64,000 bases of DNA from Fimbriimonas ginsengisoli Gsoil 348 (GCA_945881865.1 CAMCVK010000001.1:62001-126000); one strand, 5' to 3'. Counted from the first letter of the stretch, positions 18,914 to 28,129 are shown. A program made the numbers and translations. The notes: generated by a model not told the origin, from the sequence alone.

Positions 18914-19498
18914 ATGAAAACTAAGCTAGGCCTGGTTGCTGTTCTCGCCACTGTTTCGGCTATCTCATCGGCGAATCTCATCGTTAACGGTGGATTCGAG
19001 ATTCCCGACGTAAACGGAAACTGGGGCCAATTCCCCAACGACACCGCCGGCGGTTGGTTCGCCGAGGTTGATTCGATGGAAGTTGGTGCCGGATCGGTTT
19101 ACGGAGTCACCGGTTTCGAGGGCGATCAGGTTCTCGAGCTCGACTCGAGCGCCAACGCGAAGATTTCGCAGAACGTCAACACGTCCTCGACGCTCTACAC
19201 GGTTTCGCTGCTCGCCGGTCTCCGAGCTCGCACGACGGCGGCAAACGCCAGCCTCGACATTCTTTGGAATAACGTTGTCATCGGTAGCATCGCTCCGACC
19301 AGCACGAACCTCTCGCTTTACACGTTCACCGTAGCCGGTACGGGCGGGCTCGATAAGCTCTCGCTCGTCGGAACCGGTACGTCCGACCGCCTCGGTGCCG
19401 TCGTTGACGCGGTTAAGGTGGAAGCCGTTCCAGAGCCGGCAAGCATGGCCGTTCTCGGCCTCGGACTTGCGGCATTCCTTCGACGCCGCAAGAAGTAA
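18914..19498 (+). CDS. Secreted PEP-CTERM sorting-domain protein
   Basis: A 194-residue exported protein. There is a cleavable signal peptide (MKTKLGLVAVLATVSAISSA), then a beta-rich carbohydrate-binding-like domain beginning NLIVNGGFEIPD. It ends in a PEP-CTERM tail: the VPEP motif, a hydrophobic helix and RRRKK. PEP-CTERM proteins are processed by exosortase and associated with extracellular polysaccharide. No exosortase gene is in the window. A TAGGGT hexamer lies 9 bases before the ATG and a strong terminator follows 20 bp after the stop, so the gene is monocistronic. Confidence 0.9.
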   Translation: MKTKLGLVAVLATVSAISSANLIVNGGFEIPDVNGNWGQFPNDTAGGWFAEVDSMEVGAGSVYGVTGFEGDQVLELDSSANAKISQNVNTSSTLYTVSLLAGLRARTTAANASLDILWNNVVIGSIAPTSTNLSLYTFTVAGTGGLDKLSLVGTGTSDRLGAVVDAVKVEAVPEPASMAVLGLGLAAFLRRRKK

Positions 19499-19517
19499 GC
19501 CTCGCTGCTTTCTGAAG

Positions 19518-19546
19518 AGCCCATCGCACTGCGATGGGCTTTTTTT
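19518..19546 (+). terminator. Rho-independent terminator
   Basis: A perfect 10-bp stem (AGCCCATCGC / GCGATGGGCT) with a 3-base loop is followed by seven T. It ends the PEP-CTERM transcript just before the convergent holA stop. Confidence 0.95.
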
Positions 19547-19556
19547 ATATGTCGCG

Positions 19557-20636
19557 CTAGCGCATCACGGGAGTCGGGTGGAGAACCGCCGCCATCTCCA
19601 GCAGCATGCGCTCGCAGGTTTCCTCGGCAGAAAAGGCGGGCAATCCTCCCTTCAGCCGGGCATCGGCATCCGCCAGGATGGCAAAACACCGCACCAACCG
19701 CTGACGCTTAAGGGATCGGGCCGCCTCCATGTAAGTGTTTTGGGTCCAGGCCTTTTCCCGCCCCAGGTTTGGCTTTTCGGGGAATTGACGGGTAACCGAC
19801 TCCGGCGCGTTTGCCGGACCGACCCCGGCCTCAGAGCAAAGTTTGGCCTGCCAGAGCAGCCGCAACGCACGCCGAACCTGCGGCACGATGTTGTTTCGAA
19901 CGCGATCGTCAGGATCCTTCGTACCACTCAGCAACGTTTTCATTTGTGCCAAGGCAGATCGAATGTCGTTCTTCAACACGCCGTCGACCACCTTGAAGAC
20001 ATTGAATTCAATGGACGGCACCGCCACCGCCCGGATGTCCGCTTCCCGGATGTTTTCGGCGTCGCCGACGAACAAGGCAACTTTTTCCACTTCGTCAAGC
20101 GCCCGGCTCAGGCTCGACCCCGTCATCTCGACCAGGAGTCGAATTCCCGTGCTGGATATTTTTTTTCCGTACCGCGTCGTGACATCGCGAATCTCCTTTT
20201 CTACCGTGCCGACGGTGAGCGTGAGATCGGCGACGTGACCCCCGGCGGTCGTAACCAGCTTTTTCCAAGCCGTTAGGGCCGTGGCAAGCCGCCGCTGCTT
20301 ATCCTCATCCGCAATCTCCTCGTCGGCGACGAGAATCAGTAGCGCATGCTCGGGAAGTCGATCCAGTTGCGCGTTCTTCGCCCGATCTGCGCCCAAACGA
20401 AGCAGATGACGCACGATGAGGACTCGCCGCTCGGCCAGGAACGGCGTAGTTGCCGCCCGCGCCGCCCACTCGGCGGCCGAGACCTGGTCCGCATCCACCG
20501 TCTCCAGGTCGAAGTCGTCCGGCACCATCTCCAATTGAGTCAACAGCGCCGCGACGGCGCGCGCTCGTAGCGTTGCCTCGTCCCCCGAGATGAGGATGAT
20601 CCGGTGCTTCACCGCCTTTTTGGCGTCGAAACTCAC
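19557..20636 (-). CDS. holA: DNA polymerase III subunit delta
   Basis: Clamp-loader delta subunit, which opens the beta sliding clamp. The N-terminus (HRIILISGDEATLRARAVAALL), the FLAERRVLIVRHLLRLGADRAK strand-helix pair and the LPEHALLILVADEE segment are typical. So is a C-terminal helical collar domain (KTLLSGTKDPDDRVRNNIVPQVRRALRL). As in other delta subunits there is no functional Walker A. At 359 residues it is normal in size. The ATG overlaps the stop of the transglutaminase gene by 4 bp, making it the last gene of the moxR-DUF58-tgpA-holA operon, an unusual companion for a replication gene. Confidence 0.88.
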   Translation of the reverse strand: MSFDAKKAVKHRIILISGDEATLRARAVAALLTQLEMVPDDFDLETVDADQVSAAEWAARAATTPFLAERRVLIVRHLLRLGADRAKNAQLDRLPEHALLILVADEEIADEDKQRRLATALTAWKKLVTTAGGHVADLTLTVGTVEKEIRDVTTRYGKKISSTGIRLLVEMTGSSLSRALDEVEKVALFVGDAENIREADIRAVAVPSIEFNVFKVVDGVLKNDIRSALAQMKTLLSGTKDPDDRVRNNIVPQVRRALRLLWQAKLCSEAGVGPANAPESVTRQFPEKPNLGREKAWTQNTYMEAARSLKRQRLVRCFAILADADARLKGGLPAFSAEETCERMLLEMAAVLHPTPVMR

Positions 20637-22678
20637 GCCTTCTTCCCGCGCTTGAAGGTCCGTCCGTAGGTTTTCAGTTCTGCTTTCAGGGTGACAATCT
20701 CTTCCGGCGAAAGGTCAACCGGCCCGTACAGCCCAGAGAATATCTTGCGGTGGGCCTGCCACACCGCATCCCGCGACTCGCCGAACTGCGCCTCGGCCGC
20801 GCGGAAGAAATCATCCGGGGTTTCGGCCAGCTTTCGGCGTCGGCCGGCGACTTTTTCCAGGAACTTGATCCAACGGTTCGCCAAGCGTTCGGTCTCCGTT
20901 TTGCGGATCGCGATGGGGCGATTTTGGTAGAGCCGCCGGGCAAAGAATCCTCCCAATCCAAGGGCGACGATGGCGATGCCGACGTTGATTGCGGTCGCCA
21001 CTCCATCGTGCTGCCACAGCGGCCGCCCGTCGTTCTCGGAACCGCGTTCGCCGCCTTCCACCGCCGTCGATCCTCCGGTGGCATCGAACACCACCCAGCC
21101 GACGTCCTTGAAGAGGATCTCGCACCAGGCGTGGTAGTCCTTCTCAAGGACAATCGTGCGGCCTTGCTCGTCCAAATTGTTCGTGTCTGGAAGGTATCCC
21201 TGCACATATCGCGCGGGCAGCCCAACCGACCGCGCCGTTTCCACCATCGCGGTTGCGAACAGGTCACAGTACCCTTCTTTCGATTCGAACAAGACGAACC
21301 GAACGGGATCGATGTTTGGCGGCACCGCGGCGGCCCGAAGGTTGTACTTGATCCGCTTCGAAATCATGTCGCGCAGCCGATCTGCCTTTTCGCGGTCGGT
21401 TTTTGCCCCTTCCACGGTGGCTTCAGCCAGCGCGATGACCTCGGGATCGGCGAACGGATCCTCGCGGAAGATGCCGGGCGCATCCAAATTCTGATCTGTA
21501 GCTTTCCTCAGGTCGTCCGGCTTCGCTACGAAGGCAAACCCGGCAAACACGTTTGCCGACTCACTCGCCGCGACCGGCAGCCCTTCTGGCCCGCGTCGAA
21601 CCAGCGAAGGATTCTGCCAGCCTCCGACCACGCCCGGCACCGGCACCAGGCTTTCTTTGTCCAACCTTCTGGCCGTAAACTGGACCATATCTGGATCAGT
21701 AATGTAGATCGGGTCGTCGTAGACGCCGATTCCCGAGCGGTTCCAGCCCCTCGCCGACCGCACGTCGAACACCTCGGTTTTCAAGTAGGGCGCCGCCGAA
21801 CTTGCCTCCATCGTCCAGAGTGGCCGTTTGCTTAGGCTGACGTTTGGCCCACGGCCGACCTGCACCGAGCTCTGGGTGGAATTGCTGGAAGACGAGCGCG
21901 ACGGCGTGATCTGCGCCACCGGAACTTTCACTCCGGCCGCAACGGTTTGCACCGACTGCTGGATGATCGGCGCACCCAACAAGCTCAGAAGAATGACAAT
22001 GAGTGCGAACGCGAGCGCCCACTCCGGACCGGCGACCCATCGCCACGGACCGCTTCGCATGCGCTCGTAGAGTGCCTGGTCACGGCGAACTTCCTTACGG
22101 TGATCCGGGCGCGCGTCGGCACGGTTCACGTAACCGGATTCGGCCGCATAGCGCAGCATTTCCCGGCCGTTGGCGCGGGCGAACAGCGTGCTGAGGCACA
22201 GGAGGAATATGAAGAAGGCGAACGTCGCCTCTCGGTAGGTGTCGTACACCCCGACCAAGCCAAACAGCGCAATCGCGGGCACGGCTTGGAACAAAAGCGT
22301 CCCGTCGCGCCAAGTCACAAAGCTGCCGAGCGCCAGCATCCAACTGAGCCAGGCGGCGGCGATGAACGGTCGCGGGAAGGTATCTGGCGGAAACGCACCC
22401 GAAAGCAAATCCACCCGCGTCACGGCGAACACTGCGACGATCGCGTAGAGAACGCCGTCCAGCTTTAGGAACTTCGATTCCCGGAAGAATCGTCGCATCA
22501 GGAAGCTGACCACCGAACCCGCCAGGATGAGCTGGACAAAGAAGTGCCCAACGGACGGTTGGCCGATAGCGCGCCCGGCCGAGTAGGCCGCCAGCGCACT
22601 GCCGACGCTCATCATCAAGAAGTCCAGCGTATTGATGCGACTTCTGTCTCGTGGCTGCGGGACGGGACTACTCTTCAT
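20633..22678 (-). CDS. tgpA: Membrane transglutaminase-like protein (TgpA/DUF3488 type)
   Basis: 681 residues. Five or six N-terminal membrane helices are followed by a periplasmic or extracellular region of about 400 residues containing a transglutaminase core. One more helix (ATAINVGIAIVALGLGGFFA) and a cytoplasmic tail complete it. The Cys-His-Asp triad is visible in KEGYCDLFATAMV (Cys near 471), KDYHAWCEILF (His near 516) and WVVFDATGG (Asp near 530). TgpA-like proteins commonly sit beside DUF58 and MoxR genes, as here. The start ATG overlaps the DUF58 gene by 11 bp. The substrate is unknown; peptidoglycan- or envelope-protein-directed activity is the usual suggestion. Confidence 0.9.
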   Translation of the reverse strand: MKSSPVPQPRDRSRINTLDFLMMSVGSALAAYSAGRAIGQPSVGHFFVQLILAGSVVSFLMRRFFRESKFLKLDGVLYAIVAVFAVTRVDLLSGAFPPDTFPRPFIAAAWLSWMLALGSFVTWRDGTLLFQAVPAIALFGLVGVYDTYREATFAFFIFLLCLSTLFARANGREMLRYAAESGYVNRADARPDHRKEVRRDQALYERMRSGPWRWVAGPEWALAFALIVILLSLLGAPIIQQSVQTVAAGVKVPVAQITPSRSSSSNSTQSSVQVGRGPNVSLSKRPLWTMEASSAAPYLKTEVFDVRSARGWNRSGIGVYDDPIYITDPDMVQFTARRLDKESLVPVPGVVGGWQNPSLVRRGPEGLPVAASESANVFAGFAFVAKPDDLRKATDQNLDAPGIFREDPFADPEVIALAEATVEGAKTDREKADRLRDMISKRIKYNLRAAAVPPNIDPVRFVLFESKEGYCDLFATAMVETARSVGLPARYVQGYLPDTNNLDEQGRTIVLEKDYHAWCEILFKDVGWVVFDATGGSTAVEGGERGSENDGRPLWQHDGVATAINVGIAIVALGLGGFFARRLYQNRPIAIRKTETERLANRWIKFLEKVAGRRRKLAETPDDFFRAAEAQFGESRDAVWQAHRKIFSGLYGPVDLSPEEIVTLKAELKTYGRTFKRGKKA

Positions 22679-23867
22679 ATCGGGCCTCCAACGGCATCAC
22701 AATCGGGGTCGAGCCGGCGGCGCGTAGCGAACCGATGAACTCCGGATCCGTCGCGGACTTCGTGTTTTGTCCAAGTTTTCCTAGTTGATCTGCGGCATAA
22801 AGCAAAGGTACGACCGTCGTCCCATGCGATGCTGCCGCACCAATCGCACCCGGCAAACCGGCGTCGGCCACCGACAACAGGACGAAAACGATGCTGCCAA
22901 CTGGCAGCCGACCGGTCACCGCATCCAGCACTTCCGAAACCGTTTCCGACTTATCGTCGTCGATCTCCGCCATCGCCTCGCTGACGGCCGCGATGCGCTC
23001 GGATGGCGTGTAGGCGTTGCCGCCTTCCGAAAGGTCGGGGAAGTCGACCCGGGCGCCTTGCCGCAGAAAGACTTCGCACAGGTACAGGGCGTGCCCGCAC
23101 ATCAAGTCGAGGCTGCTGACCTCGCCCTTCCCTACGTCCGAGCCGGCGGTTTGTTGAAGGATGAACACGGCGGAAGCATGGGTACCGGCTTCAAACTCCT
23201 TCACTAGGAGCCGACCGGCGCGTGCGCTGGACCGCCAGTGAACGTGCCGCAGCGAGTCGCCCTGAGAATATTCCCGAATACCACGTGGTTCAATGCCAGC
23301 ACCGCGCGTTTGGCCGCTCTCGGCCTCGCTGATTCCCCAGCCCGCCGCCATCGGCATGTCGATGCTCACGGGAATCGGGCGCGGAACCACCGTCAGTTCC
23401 GTCGGTTCGGTGCGGTAATCCTTCCGCTTCACGACCAGGCCAAGCGGGTCGCTTGCCATGACGGTAAGGCCGCTCCAGCGGAAACGGCCGCGCCGCTGGG
23501 CCCGGAATTGGTACATGGTCTCAATCGGAAAGTCGTAAGCGGGAGCGATGGGTAGGCTCGAGGACACGTACGAGAGCCGCATCTTCTCGGGCAGCTTGTC
23601 CCGAAACGTGATCAACGGACGACGAATCTTGTGTTCGCTCCAAACCTCGATCTCAACGGTGACGAGATCGCCGATCCGGGCGCTGCCCGGTGCCAAGCGG
23701 CGGAAGCGCAGCCCGCGCACCGCGAGCCACGCCTGCAGGTTGCACCCACCGATGAGGGCGAAGAGGGCCGTCGCCATGTAGAACAGCGACGGAGCCTGGA
23801 TGAGAACCGAGACGACCGCCAAAAATATGGACGCGATCGACATCGCAAAACCGGCAACCCTTCGCAT
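22668..23867 (-). CDS. DUF58 domain protein (MoxR-associated, vWA-like)
   Basis: 399 residues. Two N-terminal membrane helices (GFAMSIASIFLAVVSVLIQ and SLFYMATALFALIGG) are followed by a beta-rich domain. The DUF58 signature GIREYSQGDSLRHVHWRSSAR..LLVKEFEA is present. The C-terminal region resembles a von Willebrand A fold. Only 3 bp separates it from the MoxR ATPase upstream, and it overlaps the transglutaminase downstream. DUF58 proteins are thought to be the membrane-bound partners of MoxR chaperones; the actual client is unknown. Confidence 0.9.
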   Translation of the reverse strand: MRRVAGFAMSIASIFLAVVSVLIQAPSLFYMATALFALIGGCNLQAWLAVRGLRFRRLAPGSARIGDLVTVEIEVWSEHKIRRPLITFRDKLPEKMRLSYVSSSLPIAPAYDFPIETMYQFRAQRRGRFRWSGLTVMASDPLGLVVKRKDYRTEPTELTVVPRPIPVSIDMPMAAGWGISEAESGQTRGAGIEPRGIREYSQGDSLRHVHWRSSARAGRLLVKEFEAGTHASAVFILQQTAGSDVGKGEVSSLDLMCGHALYLCEVFLRQGARVDFPDLSEGGNAYTPSERIAAVSEAMAEIDDDKSETVSEVLDAVTGRLPVGSIVFVLLSVADAGLPGAIGAAASHGTTVVPLLYAADQLGKLGQNTKSATDPEFIGSLRAAGSTPIVMPLEARYEE

Positions 23868-23870
23868 GGT

Positions 23871-24878
23871 TTAACCGATTGGGACGGGGACGGTTTCCAG
23901 AATTCGCTCCACCACGAACTCGGGAGTGACGCCTTTACTCTTTAGCTCGGACCGGCCAATGACGCGGTGCGCCAGCACGGAAACCGCCATTTGCTTCACG
24001 TGATTGCCACTCACGTGGGTCTCGCCTTCCAGCAGCGCCGCCGCCTGGCTAGCCCGCATCAGATGCAACGATCCGCGCGGAGACGCGCCCATCAGAAGCT
24101 GGTTACTCTCTCGTGTCGCCCGGACAACGTCCACGATGTAGCCGCGCATCTTGTCGGAAACGAAGACTTCTCGAACGGCGATTTGCATGGCTCGCAAGTC
24201 GGTAAGCGATACTACGGTTCGAACGCGGTCAAGCGGCTTTGCGGTCTGCTGCTGGCTCAGCACGTCGATTTCGCCTGCACGGTCGGGATAGCCTAGGCTG
24301 AGCCGGGTGAAGAACCGGTCCATCTGCGCCTCCGGCAGCGGGTACGTGCCCGTCATTTCCAAATTGTTTTGCGTCGCGACAACGAAAAACGGGTCGGGGA
24401 GCATGCGGGTTTCGCCATCAACCGTGACCTGCCCTTCTTCCATTGCTTCAAGCAGGGAGCTTTGAGTCTTGGGCGTCGCGCGGTTGATTTCGTCCGCGAG
24501 AATAACGTTGCCAAAAATCGGACCAGCCCGGAATTCAAATTCCGAAGTTCGCTGGTTAAAAACGGCGCTACCGGTTACGTCCGCGGGCAACAGGTCGGGC
24601 GTGAACTGCACGCGACGGAACTCTCCGCCAATCGCCCGAGCGAGTGCCTTCGCCAAGGTCGTCTTTCCAACCCCGGGAATGTCCTCCAGAAGGATATGCC
24701 CTTTGCATATCAGCGAGATGACCGCGCGGCGTACCGTATCGCGTTTGCCGACGATGGCCGTTTCCACCTCGGCGATTAGGCTTTGGGCTCTCGCCGCTAC
24801 TTCAGGTGCCGTCCAGGCTCTTGTTTCTCCCACCGCATCAGTTTCCACCGAAAATTCGAATTCTTCTCGAAGCGCCAT
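23871..24878 (-). CDS. moxR: MoxR-family AAA+ ATPase
   Basis: A 335-residue AAA+ chaperone-like ATPase. The Walker A is GVGKTTLAKALA (in LLEDIPGVGKTT), the Walker B ILADEINRATPKTQSSLLEAM and sensor 1 FFVVATQNNLEMTGTYPLPEAQMDRF. The C-terminal lid carries the MoxR phrase GASPRGSLHLMRASQAAALLEG. It is the first gene of a leftward operon. An AGGAAA lies just before the ATG. MoxR proteins assist maturation of complexes containing vWA-domain proteins, here presumably the DUF58 and transglutaminase products. Confidence 0.93.
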   Translation of the reverse strand: MALREEFEFSVETDAVGETRAWTAPEVAARAQSLIAEVETAIVGKRDTVRRAVISLICKGHILLEDIPGVGKTTLAKALARAIGGEFRRVQFTPDLLPADVTGSAVFNQRTSEFEFRAGPIFGNVILADEINRATPKTQSSLLEAMEEGQVTVDGETRMLPDPFFVVATQNNLEMTGTYPLPEAQMDRFFTRLSLGYPDRAGEIDVLSQQQTAKPLDRVRTVVSLTDLRAMQIAVREVFVSDKMRGYIVDVVRATRESNQLLMGASPRGSLHLMRASQAAALLEGETHVSGNHVKQMAVSVLAHRVIGRSELKSKGVTPEFVVERILETVPVPIG

Positions 24879-24992
24879 AGTTTCCTGTTATTGTGCGCGG
24901 GTCCGCAAAATTTCGTCCCGCCCATCAAAGGACGTCGGCACGAAGGGCGTCGTTCTCCAAGTCCAAGACAACCGGCCAAAAGTCGGACGGGC

Positions 24993-24998
24993 CATAAT
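24993..24998 (+). promoter_or_regulatory. -10 element of the ROK kinase gene, leaderless type
   Basis: CATAAT ends six bases before the GTG start at 25005. No clear -35 or Shine-Dalgarno is present. Confidence 0.5.
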
Positions 24999-25004
24999 TC
25001 GGCG

Positions 25005-26042
25005 GTGCAACGCGTTGTGATCGGAGTTGATTTGGGCGGCACGAACGTGCGCGCCGGAGCATTTTTTGAAGACGGAACCCCGGCCGGGCCCGATTTTAGT
25101 AACCCCAGCCGCGCCCAGGAAGGAACGGAGGCGATTATGGACGCCACCGCCCACACCATTCACCAAGCGGTTCGGGCCGCATCTGGAACGCCGGAGGGCG
25201 TCGGCCTAGCGATTCCGGGCCACGTGGATAACGAGCGCGGCATGGTTCGATGGGCGCCAAACTTTGGGCAATCGGTGAACGGTGTCTTCGAAATGTGGAC
25301 CGACGTTCCGATTCGCGAGCCGCTCTCGCGCCGCGTCAATCTCCCAATCGTGCTGGATAACGATGCCAACATGGCCGCACTTGGCGAATACAAATTTGGC
25401 TCGGGCAGAGGCACGGCAAGCTGCCTCGTCATGCTCACTGTCGGCACCGGCATCGGCGGCGGCATCGTCCTTTCGCCGAAGAGCATCATCGGCGACGCAC
25501 GCGGTCCACTCGTTCTTGTAGGTGGAAATAAGGGCGGCGCGGAGCTGGGCCACATCATCATTGCTCACGGCGGGCTCGACTGCAATGCGGGCTCTTACGG
25601 CGCGCTTGAGGCCTACTGCCAGCGCGACAGCATCATTCGGCGCGCGCAGCACCGCCTGCGACGCGGGCGAGCCAGCATCATCAGCGACCTCGTGGATGGC
25701 GATCTTGCGAAGATCACGCCGCGGATCATCTCGGTGGCGGCAGATCAGGGCGATCTCGTCGCGATTGAGGTCTACCGCGAAGTCGGCGAGATGCTCGGCG
25801 TTGGCATTGGAAACTTTATCAATGTTTTTGCGCCGGACATCTTTGCGATCGGCGGGCAAATCGCCAAAGCCGGCAAATGGCTGCTAGACCCCGCCATTGC
25901 GACCGCCGAAAACGTTGCCATCGGCTCGCTGTTCGCCGACTGCAAGATCGGCATCGCCGAGCAGATCGAAGACGCCGGAATGCTCGGCGGAGCCGCCCTT
26001 GCCTTCGAAGTTTTGCGATGGAGCAAGCCGGCCGATGCCTGA
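25005..26042 (+). CDS. ROK-family sugar kinase (probable glucokinase)
   Basis: An ATP-dependent sugar kinase of about 345 residues. The N-terminal phosphate-binding loop is VVIGVDLGGTNVRAG; the sugar site has VLDNDANMAALGEYKFG with the catalytic Asp; the adenosine side has LTVGTGIGGGIV. The zinc motif of most ROK proteins (CxCGxxGCxE) is degenerate here: HGGLDCNAGSYGALE keeps one cysteine and the Glu. The GTG at 25005 is chosen because the family begins within a few residues of GVDLGGT; the upstream open frame is antisense to the moxR leader. An ATG for a 50-residue peptide overlaps the stop. Confidence 0.87.
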   Translation: MQRVVIGVDLGGTNVRAGAFFEDGTPAGPDFSNPSRAQEGTEAIMDATAHTIHQAVRAASGTPEGVGLAIPGHVDNERGMVRWAPNFGQSVNGVFEMWTDVPIREPLSRRVNLPIVLDNDANMAALGEYKFGSGRGTASCLVMLTVGTGIGGGIVLSPKSIIGDARGPLVLVGGNKGGAELGHIIIAHGGLDCNAGSYGALEAYCQRDSIIRRAQHRLRRGRASIISDLVDGDLAKITPRIISVAADQGDLVAIEVYREVGEMLGVGIGNFINVFAPDIFAIGGQIAKAGKWLLDPAIATAENVAIGSLFADCKIGIAEQIEDAGMLGGAALAFEVLRWSKPADA

Positions 26043-26187
26043 AAACGAAGAGCTGACATTTGAGCGCGAAACGGTCGAGATTTCCGGCGGCCGGGAGCTC
26101 TACAACTATCGGTTCTCACTGGACGGCGAACCGCTTCCTTGCCCGCCCGTTGAATCGGCAACCGAGCCGGACAAAGCCGCCGGGTAA
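26035..26187 (+). CDS. 50-residue acidic protein
   Basis: The ATG lies inside the last codons of the ROK gene (overlap of 8 bp) in another frame, so translation is probably coupled. The peptide MPENEELTFERETVEISGGR... is acidic and has a strand-like middle (YNYRFSLDGEPLP) and a Pro-rich tail. There is no membrane segment or recognised family. It might be real because the frame composition matches neighbouring genes. Confidence 0.45.
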   Translation: MPENEELTFERETVEISGGRELYNYRFSLDGEPLPCPPVESATEPDKAAG

Positions 26188-26246
26188 TCTTGGCGAGAAA
26201 CAGACGCATCGGCAACCGCCGACGTAGTCTCTGGGGGAACTGAAAA

Positions 26247-27488
26247 ATGACCGAAGTGATCATGCCGAAGATGGGCGACGGAATGGAAGAGGGAACGCTT
26301 CTTGAGTGGCTGAAAAAGGACGGCGAAACCGTAAAATCGGGCGAGGTCATCGGTTCCATTCAGACCGACAAGGCGACCCTGGAACTTGAAGCCCCGGGAA
26401 GCGGAACGCTGACCGGCCTCTTGGTCGCAGCCGGAGAAACTGTGCCGGTCGGACGCCCAATCGCGGCCATCCTGAGGGCAGGGGAGACCCTTCCAGCCGG
26501 TTGGGGTGGCGCATCGGCCGCCCCCGCAGACGCTCCTGCCGAGGCACCGGTTGAGGCCGCTGCCGAGGTTGCGGCGCCGGCTGCCGAACCCGAAGTAGCC
26601 ATGGTCGAGAGCCGCGTTAAGGCTTCCCCTCTCGCAAAGAAGATTGCTGCCGAGAAGGGTTTGGACCTTTCCACCGTTGCCGGAACCGGCCCCGGCGGAC
26701 GCATCGTGGAGAAGGACGTTGTCGGCGTCGCCGCCCCGGTTGCCGTTCCCGTAGCCGCGCCCGTTGTTGTCACGAAGGCCCCCGAGCCGGTGCTCGCCCC
26801 GAGCGGCGAAGACCGCGTCATCAATCTGCCGCGACTCCGGCAGATCACCGCGAAGCGAACCACCGAGAGCAAGCAGCAGGTTCCGCACTTTTACGTCACC
26901 GTCGAGGTCGACGTGGAGAAGATTCTTCAGCTCCGCGCGATGTTCGAAGCCGAAGAAAGCGGCAAAGTCAGCGTCAACGATTTCGTCATCAAGGCCTGTG
27001 CGCTTGCCCTATGCGATATGCCGGAAGTCAACGCCGTATTCCAAGGCGACAAGGTCACGATTCATGGCGGTGTGCACGTTGGCATGGCAGTGGCGATTGC
27101 CGACGGCCTCACCGTTCCGGTCATCAAGAACGCCGACCAGCTCTCGCTCCGCGCCATCGGCGCGAAGTCGAAGGACCTCGCCAAGAAGGCGCGAGAGAAC
27201 AAGCTCTCGCTGGACGAGATTCAGGGTTCGACGTTCAGTATTTCGAACATGGGCATGCTCGACGTGGATAACTTCCTCGCGATCATCAACCAGCCAAACA
27301 GCGCGATCATTGCCATCGCTTCCGCCCGTAAGAAGGTGGTCGTCGGCGAAAACGACGAGTTGGAGATCCGCACCCGGATGAACATCTCGGGCAGCTTCGA
27401 TCACCGCGCGCTTGATGGCGCCGTTGGGGCCAAATTCATCAACGTCGTCAAGGCGTACCTCGAGAACCCGACCCGACTGCTGAGCTAA
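26247..27488 (+). CDS. 2-oxo acid dehydrogenase E2 (dihydrolipoamide acyltransferase)
   Basis: Core acyltransferase of a pyruvate- or branched-chain-dehydrogenase complex, 413 residues. It has one lipoyl domain at 1-75 with the lipoylated Lys in IQTDKATLELE, then an Ala/Pro/Glu linker. A peripheral-subunit-binding domain follows (KASPLAKKIAAEKGLDLSTV..GTGPGGRIVEKDV). The catalytic domain ends in SFDHRALDGAVGAKF, which contains the active-site His and Asp. A strong GGGGGAA Shine-Dalgarno precedes the ATG. No E1 or E3 gene is adjacent, so which 2-oxo acid it serves cannot be decided. The stop shares the 4-bp CTAA with the convergent methyltransferase. Confidence 0.93.
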   Translation: MTEVIMPKMGDGMEEGTLLEWLKKDGETVKSGEVIGSIQTDKATLELEAPGSGTLTGLLVAAGETVPVGRPIAAILRAGETLPAGWGGASAAPADAPAEAPVEAAAEVAAPAAEPEVAMVESRVKASPLAKKIAAEKGLDLSTVAGTGPGGRIVEKDVVGVAAPVAVPVAAPVVVTKAPEPVLAPSGEDRVINLPRLRQITAKRTTESKQQVPHFYVTVEVDVEKILQLRAMFEAEESGKVSVNDFVIKACALALCDMPEVNAVFQGDKVTIHGGVHVGMAVAIADGLTVPVIKNADQLSLRAIGAKSKDLAKKARENKLSLDEIQGSTFSISNMGMLDVDNFLAIINQPNSAIIAIASARKKVVVGENDELEIRTRMNISGSFDHRALDGAVGAKFINVVKAYLENPTRLLS

Positions 27489-28123
27489 CGCACCCGGGCA
27501 ACCGTAATGCCGTCGGCGATCGGAATGAGGGCGAGATCAACTCGCTCGTCCGCTCGCAGACGGCCGTTTAGCTCGCGAAACATCACTGTGTCGGCGTCCT
27601 GCACTTCCGGATTCGCGACTTTTCCATCCCAAAGGACGTTGTCGATGAGGATCACGCCGCCCGGCCGGACCAGCCGCAGACATGCCTCGTAATAATGCGG
27701 GTAATTCGGCTTGTCGGCGTCGATGAAGGCCAAGTCGAAGGGTCCCTCAATCTCCGCTAAGGAATCCAAAGCCGGGCCGAGCTTCAGCTGAATGCGATCC
27801 GCTAGTCCCGCTTCTAACCAATACTGCCGGGCAATCGCGGTGTACTCCTCGGAAACATCACAGCAAACCGCCGTCGCCGTCGAGGGCAACGCCAACATCA
27901 CAGCCAGCGACGAATAGCCGGTGAAGGTGCCTAGCTCCAGATAGTGTTGCGTGCCGATTAGGCTCGCAAATAACCCCATCAGCTGCCCTTGGTCCGGGCT
28001 AATTTGATATCCAGCCTGGGGGAGCAACGCCGTTTCGGCCCGAAGCCGCGCCAGAATCTCCGGCTCCCGGTCCCAAGCCTGGAGAATGTAGCTTGCCACG
28101 TTCGGCGAAAGGTGGGATTTCAT
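27485..28123 (-). CDS. SAM-dependent O-methyltransferase (caffeoyl-CoA OMT family)
   Basis: A 212-residue class I methyltransferase. The SAM loop is YLELGTFTGYSSLAVMLA. The metal/catalytic segment FDLAFIDADKPNYPHYYE carries the Asp residues that bind Mg2+ in catechol and caffeoyl-CoA methyltransferases, and PGGVILIDNVLWDGKV follows. The size is typical. Substrate unknown; bacterial members act on catechols and other hydroxylated aromatics. Confidence 0.9.
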   Translation of the reverse strand: MKSHLSPNVASYILQAWDREPEILARLRAETALLPQAGYQISPDQGQLMGLFASLIGTQHYLELGTFTGYSSLAVMLALPSTATAVCCDVSEEYTAIARQYWLEAGLADRIQLKLGPALDSLAEIEGPFDLAFIDADKPNYPHYYEACLRLVRPGGVILIDNVLWDGKVANPEVQDADTVMFRELNGRLRADERVDLALIPIADGITVARVR

Positions 28124-28129
28124 CCGACC

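Noticed and set aside
24783-25004. N-terminal extension of the ROK kinase by 74 residues
   Set aside because: It overlaps the moxR coding start on the other strand, and the extra sequence has no homology to ROK proteins.
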